Assembly (NCBI GenBank): GCA_024236015.1
Contig: JACKLK010000013.1
Span: 1 to 64,000 of the forward strand
Direction: 5' to 3'
DNA from: Rhodoferax sp.
GTDB lineage: Bacteria; Pseudomonadota; Gammaproteobacteria; Burkholderiales; Burkholderiaceae_C
Length of the DNA: 64,000 nt
Positions 25,394 to 34,010 of the stretch are shown one piece after another. Within the stretch, counting starts at the first letter, position 1. Each line of letters opens with the position of its first letter. The position numbers and the translations under genes are program-made. Below the pieces are notes generated by a model, which saw nothing but the letters and a program-made list of their open reading frames with translations, made no database searches and was not told the origin of the DNA.

Positions 25394-27436
25394 ATGTCCA
25401 CCAGCAATGACCCCCTGCTCCAACCACTCCAGCTCAAGCACCTGCGCCTGAAGAACCGCATCATCGTCACCGCCCACGAACCCGCGTACCCGGAAGACGG
25501 CATGCCGAAGGAGCGTTACCGCGCCTACCAGGTCGAACGCGCCAAGGGCGGCGTCGCGATGACGATGACGGCCGGTTCGGCCGCGGTGTCGCGCGACAGC
25601 CCGCCGGTGTTCAACAACATCCTGGCCTACAAGGACGAGGTCGTGCCGTGGATGCGCGACATGACCGACGCCATCCACGAACACGGCTGCGCGGTGATGA
25701 TCCAGCTCACCCACCTGGGCCGGCGCACGACCTGGTCCAAGGCCGACTGGTTGCCGGTGGTCGCGCCCTCGCACGAGCGCGAGGCCGCGCACCGCGCGTT
25801 CCCGAAGAAGCTGGAGGACTGGGACATCGCGCGCATCGTCCAGGACTATGTCGACGCCACCGAACGCATGGTCGCGGCCGGTGTCGACGGCGTCGAGTTC
25901 GAGGCCTACGGCCACCTGATGGAGCAGTTCTGGTCGCCACTGACGAACACGCTGGACGCGCCCTACGGCGGCAGCCTGGAAAACCGGGTGCGTTTCGCGT
26001 TCGACGTACTGCGTGCCGTGCGAAAACGGGTCGGCGACAAGCCCATCCTGGGCCTGCGGTATTCGGCCGACGACACCTTGTCCGGCGGCTTTTCGGCACA
26101 GGACGGCATCGCGGTGTCGAAGATGCTCAAGGAAAGCGGTCTGGTCGACTACCTGAACATCGTGCGCGGCCACATCGACACCGACCCGGGTCTGACCGAC
26201 CTGATCCCGGTGCAGGGCATGCCCAGCGCGCCGCACCTGGATTTCGCCGGCGCGATCCGTGCCGCCACCGGATTCCCGACCTTCCACGCGGCGCGTATCC
26301 AGGACGTGACCACGGCGCGGCACGCCATTGCGTCGGGCAAGCTCGACATGGTCGGCATGACCCGCGCCCACCTGACCGACCCGCACATCGTGCGCAAGAT
26401 CATGGCCGGCCAGGAGGACCAGATCCGCCCCTGCGTGGGCGCGAACTTCTGCCTGGACCGCATCTACGCCGGTGGCGAGGCCTATTGCATCCACAACCCG
26501 GCCAGTGGGCGCGAACTGACGATGCCACACGCCATCGCGCCGGCCGACGTCAAGCGCAAGGTCGTGGTCGTCGGCGCCGGCCCTGCCGGGCTGGAAGCGG
26601 CGCGCGTGGCGGCCGCGCGGGGCCATGCGGTGACGGTGTTCGAAGCCGCACCCAAGGCCGGCGGCCAGATCCGGCTGACCGCGCAGAGCCCGCGCCGGCG
26701 CGAGATGATCGGCATCGTCGACTGGCGCCTGGCGCGCTGCGAGGAATCCGGCGTCGTCATCCGTTTCAACACGCTGGCCGACGCGGATGCCGTGCGGGCC
26801 GAAAAACCCGATGTCGTCATCGTTGCCACCGGCGGCTTGCCGCACATCGATGTCCTGTCGGCCGGCAACGAGCTGGTCGTGTCCAGCTGGGACATCCTGT
26901 CGGGCGATGTCAAGCCGGGCCGCAACGTGTTGCTGTTCGACGATGCCGGCGACCATCCTGCGTTGCAGGCGGCCGAGGTCATCGCGCACAGCGGCGCCCG
27001 CGTCGAGGTGATGACGCCCGACCGCAGCTTCGCGCCCGAGGTCATGGCGATGAACCTCGTGCCCTATATGCGCAGCCTGCAGAAACACGACGTGACCTTC
27101 ACCGTGACGTTCCGGTTGGAGTCGGTGCAACGCGATGGTGACGGCCTGCTGGCCTTTGTGGGCAGCGACTACGGCGGCGTGCGCAAGGAACGCCGCATCG
27201 ACCAGGTCGTCGTCAACCACGGCACGCGGCCCTTGGACGAGTTGTATTTCGAGCTCAAGCCGCAATCCAGCAACCAGGGCGCTGTCGACTACCCGGCGCT
27301 GATCGACGGCCGGCCCCAGGCCCTGCCCGCGGCCGGCAGCGGCGCCTTCATGCTGTTCCGCATCGGCGACGCGGTGTCGGCGCGCAATACCCATGCGGCC
27401 ATCTACGACGCGTTGCGGCTGGTGAAGGATCTGTGA
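25394..27436 (+). CDS. DgcA-like flavin demethylase/oxidoreductase (OYE plus FAD/NAD domains)
   Basis: The 680-residue protein has an FMN-binding old-yellow-enzyme barrel (PLLQPLQLKHLRLKNRIIVT to about residue 370). A cysteine region, RPCVGANFCLDRIYAGGEAYC, follows, then an FAD/NAD-binding half starting VVVVGAGPAGLEAARVAAARG. This is the layout of dimethylglycine and N-methylproline demethylases and of trimethylamine dehydrogenase. The cysteine spacing C-x5-C-x11-C has one cysteine fewer than the four-cysteine pattern I recall for trimethylamine dehydrogenase. It would oxidise an N-methyl group to formaldehyde. ATG at 25394 is preferred to a GTG at 25331. Confidence 0.82.
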   Translation: MSTSNDPLLQPLQLKHLRLKNRIIVTAHEPAYPEDGMPKERYRAYQVERAKGGVAMTMTAGSAAVSRDSPPVFNNILAYKDEVVPWMRDMTDAIHEHGCAVMIQLTHLGRRTTWSKADWLPVVAPSHEREAAHRAFPKKLEDWDIARIVQDYVDATERMVAAGVDGVEFEAYGHLMEQFWSPLTNTLDAPYGGSLENRVRFAFDVLRAVRKRVGDKPILGLRYSADDTLSGGFSAQDGIAVSKMLKESGLVDYLNIVRGHIDTDPGLTDLIPVQGMPSAPHLDFAGAIRAATGFPTFHAARIQDVTTARHAIASGKLDMVGMTRAHLTDPHIVRKIMAGQEDQIRPCVGANFCLDRIYAGGEAYCIHNPASGRELTMPHAIAPADVKRKVVVVGAGPAGLEAARVAAARGHAVTVFEAAPKAGGQIRLTAQSPRRREMIGIVDWRLARCEESGVVIRFNTLADADAVRAEKPDVVIVATGGLPHIDVLSAGNELVVSSWDILSGDVKPGRNVLLFDDAGDHPALQAAEVIAHSGARVEVMTPDRSFAPEVMAMNLVPYMRSLQKHDVTFTVTFRLESVQRDGDGLLAFVGSDYGGVRKERRIDQVVVNHGTRPLDELYFELKPQSSNQGAVDYPALIDGRPQALPAAGSGAFMLFRIGDAVSARNTHAAIYDALRLVKDL

Positions 27437-27518
27437 CGATGCCGCCACGCGCGCCGTCGCAGCCGGGCAACGACAACCGTCCGGGCAGACCTGCGCCGCA
27501 CTTGCACGCAGGCACGCG

Positions 27519-27680
27519 ATGACCCAGCCCTTCCCCCACCTGTTCCAGCCGCTGCAACTGCGCCACCGGCAGTTGCGCAACCGCATCGTGTTCGGCGCCC
27601 ACACCGCCAACATGGCCGAACACGGCATTCCCGGCGCGCGGCACCTGGGGTTTTGCCTGGAGCGCGCCAAGGGTGCCGTT
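27519..27680 (+). pseudogene. Remnant of a second OYE-type demethylase gene
   Basis: An ATG at 27519 opens a frame whose first 53 residues are a clear N-terminus of a DgcA/OYE-type flavoprotein: FQPLQLRHRQLRNRIVFGAH, then TANMAEHGIPGARHLGF and LERAKGA. After about 27680 the similarity stops and the frame runs into sequence that belongs to a different gene. More than 600 codons of the flavoprotein are missing. It is a truncated copy related to the intact gene upstream. Confidence 0.7.
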
Positions 27681-27694
27681 TGTAGGGTCAATCC

Positions 27695-28369
27695 GTCCGA
27701 CAAGGCGCTGACCGCGCAGATCCGCGAAGGCCAGGGCACGATCTTCGCGCAGGACCTGGATCGAACCCGTCACCGGCGGCCTGCCGCCGTTCCAGGCCGG
27801 CGCGCACACCGATGTGCACCGGCCCACGCCGGGCGGCGAACTGGTGCGGCCGTATTCGCTGTGCAATGCGCCGGGCGACATCGGCTGCTACCGCATCGCC
27901 GTGCTGCGCGAGAGCGGCTCGCGCGGCGCGGCTCGACATGGCTGCGGCACTGCGCCAGGCGCCGGCGGGCAGGCACCTGTACGCCTGCGGCCCGCAACGC
28001 TTCATCGACCCCGCGCTCGAGACCGCGCGTGCGCAGGGCTGGTCGCAGCAGCGTCTGCACTGCGAATATTTCTCGGCCGCGCCGGCCGACACCACGGCCG
28101 ACGGCGCCTTCGAACTGGAGATCGCCAGCACCGCACGGGTGATCCCGGTGCGCGCCGACCAGAGCACGCAGCAGGCACTGCAGGAGGCCGGCCTGGACGT
28201 GCCCAGTTCCTGCGAACAGGGCGTCTGCGGCACCTGCCTGACCGGCGTGAAGGCGGGCATGCCGCTGCACCGCGACCACACCCTGACGCCGGAGGAACAA
28301 CAGGCGAACGACCAGTTCCTGCCCTGCTGCCCGCGGGCACGCAGCGCACGGCCGGTGCTCGACCTGTAG
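27695..28369 (+). pseudogene. Decayed phthalate-dioxygenase-reductase-type oxidoreductase gene
   Basis: Three pieces of one reductase lie in three frames. LTAQIREGQGTIFAQDL is in the frame of the preceding remnant. EPVTGGLPPFQAGAHTDV and RPYSLCNAPGD continue in the next frame after an apparent four-base insertion at about 27758-27763. The C-terminal part runs from about 27935 in a third frame, with LYACGPQRFIDPAL and the plant-type 2Fe-2S motif C-EQGV-C-GT-C plus a distal Cys. About a hundred residues of the NAD domain are missing at about 27930. Such reductases serve Rieske demethylases of betaines or vanillate. Confidence 0.72.
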
Positions 28370-28426
28370 CCACCGGGCTCCAACCGCCGGCGGCGCAACT
28401 GTATCGCAGCGAAAGCTCTATAGCTC

Positions 28427-28437
28427 CAATGCCATTG
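28427..28437. promoter_or_regulatory. Palindrome upstream of the gntR gene
   Basis: CAATGCCATTG is a perfect palindrome of two five-base arms around one base, 33 bases before the GntR start. AGCTCTATAGCT just upstream (28413-28424) is also symmetric around CTAT. Either could be an autoregulatory operator of the GntR protein. Confidence 0.4.
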
Positions 28438-28470
28438 ACGGTGCGCGCGCGCGGCTCCTAGAATGCGCCG

Positions 28471-29262
28471 ATGACCACCGACCCCGGCCCCATCGCAGCA
28501 CGATTCCTGGCCGGTGCCGACACCTCCATGCCCAAACATGCGCGATTGCGCCGGGCCATCATGGATGCGGTCGAGGCCGGCGAACTGCCGGCCGGATCCC
28601 GACTCGCCGGCGAGCGCGAACTCAGCACGCTGCTCGGCCTGAGCCTGGGCACGACGCAAAAGGCGCTGGGCCGGCTGATGGACGAAGGTTTCCTGGTGCG
28701 CCGCCAGGGCCATGGCACCTTCGTCGGCAGCACGCGCCGGCCCATCGCCGGCTCCTGGCATTTCCGCTTCTACCCGCCGGACAGCGGACGCGAACTGCCG
28801 GTGTTCGCCACCGTGCTCGAACGCCGGCTGGAGACGCAGATGGGCCCGTGGTCGGCCGTGCTCGGCCCTGACCCCAAGGGTTACGTGATGCTGCGCCGCA
28901 GCCTGGACATCGGCGGCAAGTTCACGTGCACCAGCCGCATCTACCTGCCGGCAAGCCGGTTTGCGCGGCTGCTGCGCACGGCGGCCAAGCGGTTGACCGA
29001 TACCAACCTCAAGGCGGTGCTGGCACAGGATTTCGCAGCCCCGACGCTGCAGTCCGACGGCCTGGCCAGCCTGGCACCGATCGAGGCCGAAGACGCCGGC
29101 ATCATCGGCGTGGCACCCGGATCGCTGGGGTTGCAGGTGCGCATCACCGCGCGCAGCTTCGGCCGCCAACCCATCAGTTACCAGTGCATGTGGGTACCAC
29201 CCACACCGTATGCGCTGAAGTTCGATTTCCATGCGCCGGACCACGACCCAACCGCGGCCTGA
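28471..29262 (+). CDS. GntR-family (HutC/UTRA-like) transcriptional regulator
   Basis: The 263-residue regulator has an N-terminal winged helix: LRRAIMDAVEAGELPAGSRL, then ERELSTLLGLSLGTTQKALG and DEGFLVRRQGHGTFVGS. The C-terminal effector domain of about 170 residues resembles UTRA (VFATVLERR, then PISYQCMWVPP near the end). It lies 39 bases before a DUF3604 gene on the same strand and so probably controls that gene, the Bug receptor or both. The effector is unknown. Confidence 0.85.
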   Translation: MTTDPGPIAARFLAGADTSMPKHARLRRAIMDAVEAGELPAGSRLAGERELSTLLGLSLGTTQKALGRLMDEGFLVRRQGHGTFVGSTRRPIAGSWHFRFYPPDSGRELPVFATVLERRLETQMGPWSAVLGPDPKGYVMLRRSLDIGGKFTCTSRIYLPASRFARLLRTAAKRLTDTNLKAVLAQDFAAPTLQSDGLASLAPIEAEDAGIIGVAPGSLGLQVRITARSFGRQPISYQCMWVPPTPYALKFDFHAPDHDPTAA

Positions 29263-29301
29263 GTGCCCCGTCCCCTTGCCATTGCAACCTGTCAACCACC
29301 C

Positions 29302-31560
29302 ATGCGCAACAACGCCTTCCACTCCACCTACCTGTGTGACCGCGTCGGTCATGCCAGCATCACCCCGACCACGCCGGTCGAAGCGGGCGCCTTCACTTCG
29401 CTGACGCTGACCTATACCGCCGGTTATTTCGGCATCGACGACACCGGCAGCCTGAAGATCGTGCACCGCTTCGCCAGCGACATGGGCAAGATGCAGTTCG
29501 CCGACCCCAAGGGCTGGAACTACGTCACCGCCGAGGCCAGCAACGGCGCGGTGCTCGAGTTGCGCTACGACCAGAAGGGCAACATCCGCCCCTGGGACAA
29601 GACACTGTCGATCCGCGTGCAGCGCGGCTTCCTGCGCGAAGGCGACACCATCGTCGTGCGTATCGGCGACACGCGCCAGGGTTCGCCCGGCATCCGCGTG
29701 CAGACCTTCACCGAGCCGACCTTCGAGTTCAAGGTGCTGGTCGACGCCTTCGCGACCTACAACTTCGTCGAACTGCCCGTGCAGCCGTGGATTCCGGTTG
29801 TCGCCGGCCCGGCCGTGTCGTTCAAGGCGGTGTTGCCCACCGAGCGGCGCATCGGCCAGCCGTTCACACTCGGCTTCAAGGGCGAAGACAAATGGGGCAA
29901 CCCCAGCCACCAGGTCAGCGGCCGCTTCACGCTCGAGCCCTCGATGCCGGTGCGGGGCCTGCCCGACGCCGTCGACGTGCAGCACGGAAACCTGTCGACC
30001 TTGCTCGAAGGGCTGACCGTCGAACAGGCGGGCGAGCTGCGCATCACCGTGCGTGATGCGCACGGCGCCGTCGTCTGCCGCTCGAACCCGCTGCGCATCA
30101 GCGAGGCCGGCGACCTGCTGCCGTATTGGGCCGACCTGCACGGCCAGTCCGAGGAAACCATCGGCACGAACTCGGCCCGCGAACTGATGGAGTTCGCCCG
30201 CGACCGCGCCTTCCTCGATGCGATGAGCCACCAGGGCAACGACTTCCAGATCACGACACCGTTCTGGAACGAGCTCAACCGGCTCAGCGCCGAGTTCAAC
30301 GAGGACGGTCGGTTCATCATGTTCCCGGGTTACGAATGGTCGGGCAACACCGGACTGGGCGGCGACCGCAACGTGTTGTTCCGCGACGAGGGCCGGCAGA
30401 TCCACCGCTCGCACCATGCGCTGGTCGAGGACCTCGGCGACGTGGACACCGACGCCAACAGCGCGGCCGACCTGTTCAAGGCGCTGGCCGACGAGAACTG
30501 CGTGGTGTTCGCCCACATCGGCGGCCGTTATGCCGACATCACTGTTGCGCACGACAGCCGCATCGAACGTTCGATCGAGATCCATTCCGACTGGGGCACC
30601 TTCGAATGGCTGCTCGAGGATGCCTTTGCCCAGGGCTACCGGGTCGGCATCCTGGCCAACTCCGACGGCCACAAGGGGCGGCACGGCGCCAGCCATCCGG
30701 GCGCCTCGCTGTTCGGTGCCTACGGCGGCCTGTCCTGCCTGCTGGCGGGCGAACTCACGCGCGACGGCCTGTTCGACGCCTTGCGCCGGCGCCACCACTA
30801 CGCCACCACCGGTTGCCGTGCCTTCGTCGACACCCGCGTCGCGTTCGACACGCCGGCCGGGTTGTATGGCGACGACCCCGCCATGGGCGGCACCGTGGTC
30901 GACCAGGTGCGCGAGGCACGCATGGGCGACATCCTGCATTGCGGCGACGACAGCGTGACCTTCACCATCGACGTGTCGACCGCCGCACCGATCGAACGCA
31001 TCGAGATCCGCAACCGCATGCAGGTGCTCGAGACCTGGCGTCCTTATGCCGACGAGCAGCTGGGCCGGCGCATCCGCATCATCTGGGAAGGGTCGGAATA
31101 CCGCGGCCGCGGCCGCCAGAGCGTGTGGGATGGCACGGCCACGCTGAGCGACAACCGCTTCGAATCGGTCACGCCGATCAACCTGTGGAACATCGACAAG
31201 CCGCTGCAGCAGCCGGCGCCCGGGCGCCTTGCCTGGTCGGCGCTGACGACCGGCGGATTCGGCGGCGCCGACGTGTTGCTGGCCGACGCGCGGCGCGGCC
31301 GGCTGCAGATCGACACCGGCCTGGTCAAGGCCGACATCGCGCTGGCCGACATCGGTCTGGAAGACACGGTGCTGGAGACCGGCGGCGGCATCGCACGCCG
31401 GATGCGGCTGTTCCGGCTGCCCGACGACAACCCGGTGCACACGGCACAGCTGAGCCGGCGCATCCGCCGCAGCCAGGTCGGCGAAGACGCACTGTATGTC
31501 TGCATCACGCTGGCCGACGGGCACCGCATCTGGTCGAGCCCGACCTACCTGATGCGCTGA
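29302..31560 (+). CDS. DUF3604 protein (PHP-like metal-dependent hydrolase)
   Basis: The 752-residue protein has two beta-rich N-terminal domains and then a PHP-like part starting LLPYWADLHGQSEETIGTNS near residue 273. Later metal-site segments are DAMSHQGNDFQ, FPGYEWSG, VFAHIGGRYADI, IEIHSDWGTFEW and ANSDGHKGRHG. The His/Asp pattern suggests a multinuclear metal hydrolase, though no reaction is known for the family. No signal peptide is visible. ATG at 29302 is used; an in-frame start at 29263 is possible. It is flanked by a GntR regulator and a Bug receptor. Confidence 0.82.
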   Translation: MRNNAFHSTYLCDRVGHASITPTTPVEAGAFTSLTLTYTAGYFGIDDTGSLKIVHRFASDMGKMQFADPKGWNYVTAEASNGAVLELRYDQKGNIRPWDKTLSIRVQRGFLREGDTIVVRIGDTRQGSPGIRVQTFTEPTFEFKVLVDAFATYNFVELPVQPWIPVVAGPAVSFKAVLPTERRIGQPFTLGFKGEDKWGNPSHQVSGRFTLEPSMPVRGLPDAVDVQHGNLSTLLEGLTVEQAGELRITVRDAHGAVVCRSNPLRISEAGDLLPYWADLHGQSEETIGTNSARELMEFARDRAFLDAMSHQGNDFQITTPFWNELNRLSAEFNEDGRFIMFPGYEWSGNTGLGGDRNVLFRDEGRQIHRSHHALVEDLGDVDTDANSAADLFKALADENCVVFAHIGGRYADITVAHDSRIERSIEIHSDWGTFEWLLEDAFAQGYRVGILANSDGHKGRHGASHPGASLFGAYGGLSCLLAGELTRDGLFDALRRRHHYATTGCRAFVDTRVAFDTPAGLYGDDPAMGGTVVDQVREARMGDILHCGDDSVTFTIDVSTAAPIERIEIRNRMQVLETWRPYADEQLGRRIRIIWEGSEYRGRGRQSVWDGTATLSDNRFESVTPINLWNIDKPLQQPAPGRLAWSALTTGGFGGADVLLADARRGRLQIDTGLVKADIALADIGLEDTVLETGGGIARRMRLFRLPDDNPVHTAQLSRRIRRSQVGEDALYVCITLADGHRIWSSPTYLMR

Positions 31561-31650
31561 ACATGCGGCGCCGGCACACGGCCTGCTCGGTCCGGTGACC
31601 GCCATTTTTCTTCCCCGCTCCGTGCGGATTCACCCTCGTAAAGGCAACCC

Positions 31651-32634
31651 ATGAAAACCACACGCTCCCGGTTCCTCGCCCTGCTGGCCGTCGCACTCGC
31701 GGCGGCGCCCTGTGCCAGCGCGCTGGCCCAGCAGAACTACCCGTCCAGGTCGATCCGCCTGATCGTGCCGCTGGCCGCCGGCAGCACGGCCGACATCCTG
31801 TCGCGCACCGTCGGTGCCGAACTGGCCAAGGCGCTGGGCCAGACGGTGGTGGTCGACAACAAGCCCGGCGCCGGCGGCACCATCGCCACCGCCGAACTGG
31901 CCCGTTCCCCGGCCGACGGGTACACCATCGAGTTCGCATCCCAGGGCACGCTGGTGTTCAACCAGGCGCTGTATTCGAAACCGGGCTACGACTCGGTGAA
32001 GGACATCGCGCCCATCATCCTGGTCGGCGGCGTGTCCAACGTCATGATCGTGCCGCCGAACAGCCCGTCCAGGACGGTGGCCGACGTGATCGCCGCGGCC
32101 AAGGCCAAGCCGGGCGCCTTGACCTTCTCCTCCGGCGGCAGCGGCACCAGCCACCACATGTCGGGCGTGTTGTTCGGCCAGCTCACCGGGACCCAGCTGG
32201 TGCACGTGCCGTACAAGGGCGCGCCGCAGGGCATCCTGGCCGTCATGAGCGGCGAGGTCGACATGGGTTTCTTCAACACGCCCACCGTCATCAACCAGAT
32301 CAAGGAGGGCAAGCTCAAGGGCCTGGCGGTGACCAGCCTGGCCAGCTCGCCGCTGATGCCGCAACTGCCGACGATGGACGGCACGGTCAAGGGTTACGAG
32401 GTCAACACCTGGTTCGGCTTCGTCGCCCCGGCCGGCACGCCGGCACCGGTCATTGCGCGGCTCAATGCCGAAATCGGCAAGATCATTTCGGAGCCGGCGA
32501 TGCAGGAAAAACTCGGCGCCCAGGGCTTCGAACTGGCGCCGGTGCAGCCGCCCGCCGCATTCGGAAAGCTGATCCAGGACGACCTGGTCAAGTGGCCTCC
32601 CGTCATCAAGGCCTCGGGCGCCAAGGTCGACTGA
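31651..32634 (+). CDS. Bug-family periplasmic solute-binding receptor
   Basis: The 327-residue protein has a signal peptide ending ALAQ|QN and the Bug fold: YPSRSIRLIVPLAAGSTADI, GQTVVVDNKPGAGG, and YKGAPQGILAVMSGEVDMGF. These receptors serve tripartite tricarboxylate transporters or act in sensing, and are very common in Burkholderiales. No TctAB membrane genes lie in the window, so it is an orphan receptor. Its ligand may be a carboxylate linked to the surrounding amine catabolism. A strong terminator follows at 32770. Confidence 0.9.
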   Translation: MKTTRSRFLALLAVALAAAPCASALAQQNYPSRSIRLIVPLAAGSTADILSRTVGAELAKALGQTVVVDNKPGAGGTIATAELARSPADGYTIEFASQGTLVFNQALYSKPGYDSVKDIAPIILVGGVSNVMIVPPNSPSRTVADVIAAAKAKPGALTFSSGGSGTSHHMSGVLFGQLTGTQLVHVPYKGAPQGILAVMSGEVDMGFFNTPTVINQIKEGKLKGLAVTSLASSPLMPQLPTMDGTVKGYEVNTWFGFVAPAGTPAPVIARLNAEIGKIISEPAMQEKLGAQGFELAPVQPPAAFGKLIQDDLVKWPPVIKASGAKVD

Positions 32635-32769
32635 CAGCTTTCGTCCCGCCGGTGCGCACGTTGCGGCGATGCCGCGACGCGCGCACCGTCGCAGTTGAAG
32701 CTTTTCAGGTCGGCGATGGAATGACCGCGCCCGCAGGCGTTGCGGTACCGTACGCTGCGCCAGGCGACA

Positions 32770-32816
32770 GGCACGCCCGGTGATGCGTGCCTGCCCGGGC
32801 GTGCCGATTTTTTTTT
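32770..32816 (+). terminator. Strong Rho-independent terminator after the Bug gene
   Basis: GGCACGCCCGG (32770-32780) and CCGGGCGTGCC (32795-32805) form a perfect 11-base stem with a 14-base loop, followed by GA and nine T residues (32808-32816). It is only 56 bases before the hydroxylase start at 32873, so that gene needs a very short promoter region or regulated read-through. The rest of the 238-base gap shows no gene. Confidence 0.9.
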
Positions 32817-32872
32817 CAGCTGCCGGGCTTGCCGCGGTCCTGTCCCACAGTCCGCCACCGGAGTCCGCCACC

Positions 32873-34000
32873 ATGTCCCGCATTGCATTCGCCGCCGCAC
32901 GTCCGAGCGGAACCCAGGCCCTCGCCGTCGACTACTCCGACGGCAGCCAGGCCACGTACAGCCTGATGTGGCTGCTCGACAGCTGCCCCGAAGGTTTTCA
33001 CCCGCAGACCGGCGAACGCGCGTTCGACCTGTTGTCGGTGCCCGACGCACCCTTGCTGCATGCGGCGCATATCCTGGCCGATGGCCGGCTGGAACTGCAG
33101 TGGGAACACGAAGGCCCGGCCAGCCATTTCACCGCCGAGTGGTTGTCGGCGCACCGCCACGGCGTGCCGCGGCCGGATGCGGCGATGGTCGCGCACCGCT
33201 ACTGGAAAGCCGCCGATCTGTCGGACGGGGCGCCGCGCCACGAGGCCAGCGCGATCCTGCACGACGACGCGGCGCTGATGGCATGGCTGGTCGACACCAA
33301 GCGGTTCGGCCTGACCATCGTGCACGGCATCGAGGGCAAGGGCGAGGCCAGCATGGCGATCGCCCGGCGCATCGGTTTCCTGCGCGAGACCAATTTCGGC
33401 CAGACCTTCGAGGTCGTCAACAAGGCCGACCCGAACAACCTGGCCTACACGTCGCTGGCGCTGGCGCTGCACACCGACCTGGCGAACCAGGAAACGCCGC
33501 CCGGCTACCAGTTCCTGCACTGCATCACCAACGACGCCCAAGGCGGCGGCTCGGTGTTCGCCGACGGTTTCGCGATGGCCCAGGTGCTGCGCGACAGCGA
33601 CCCGCAGGCCTTCGACGTGCTGGCCGGCACGCTGATCCCGTGCCGCTTCTTCGACCGCGATTGCGACATCCGCATCCACAAGCCGGTGATCACGCTGGAC
33701 CATGCGGGCGCGATCCAGGAGATCCGCTTCAACGCGCATCTGGTCGACCTGATCGACCTGCCGCTGGAGACGGTGGACGCGTGGTACCGCGCCTACCGCG
33801 CCTTCATGCGGCTCACGCGTGACCCGGCGTTCCGATTGGGTTTCCGGATGGCTCCCGGCGAGATGGCGGCCTTCGACAACCGGCGCATCCTGCACGGCCG
33901 GGAAGCCTTCAACCCGGCCACCGGCAGCCGGCAGCTGCACGGCTGCTATGTGGACCGGGTCGAATACGATAGCCGCATGCGCATGCTGAAACGCCACTGA
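32873..34000 (+). CDS. Gamma-butyrobetaine hydroxylase-type 2-oxoglutarate dioxygenase
   Basis: The 375-residue enzyme has an N-terminal DUF971-like domain (ALAVDYSDGSQATYSLMWLLD) and a TauD-type dioxygenase domain. Iron ligands are His200 and Asp202 in ALHTDLANQE and His341 in NRRILHGREAFN; Arg follows for 2-oxoglutarate (TGSRQLHGCYVDRVE). The family makes L-carnitine from gamma-butyrobetaine using oxygen and 2-oxoglutarate. Related trimethyl-lysine or betaine hydroxylases cannot be excluded. It fits with the methyltransferase and demethylase genes upstream. The start at 32873 follows the family N-terminus. Confidence 0.85.
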   Translation: MSRIAFAAARPSGTQALAVDYSDGSQATYSLMWLLDSCPEGFHPQTGERAFDLLSVPDAPLLHAAHILADGRLELQWEHEGPASHFTAEWLSAHRHGVPRPDAAMVAHRYWKAADLSDGAPRHEASAILHDDAALMAWLVDTKRFGLTIVHGIEGKGEASMAIARRIGFLRETNFGQTFEVVNKADPNNLAYTSLALALHTDLANQETPPGYQFLHCITNDAQGGGSVFADGFAMAQVLRDSDPQAFDVLAGTLIPCRFFDRDCDIRIHKPVITLDHAGAIQEIRFNAHLVDLIDLPLETVDAWYRAYRAFMRLTRDPAFRLGFRMAPGEMAAFDNRRILHGREAFNPATGSRQLHGCYVDRVEYDSRMRMLKRH

Positions 34001-34010
34001 GCGTCGCCCA

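Noticed and set aside
27688..31605. A 1305-codon open frame on the minus strand
   Set aside because: It is antisense to the DUF3604 and GntR genes, is rich in the His, Gln and Arg patterns of reverse-strand GC-rich DNA, and shows no known domain.
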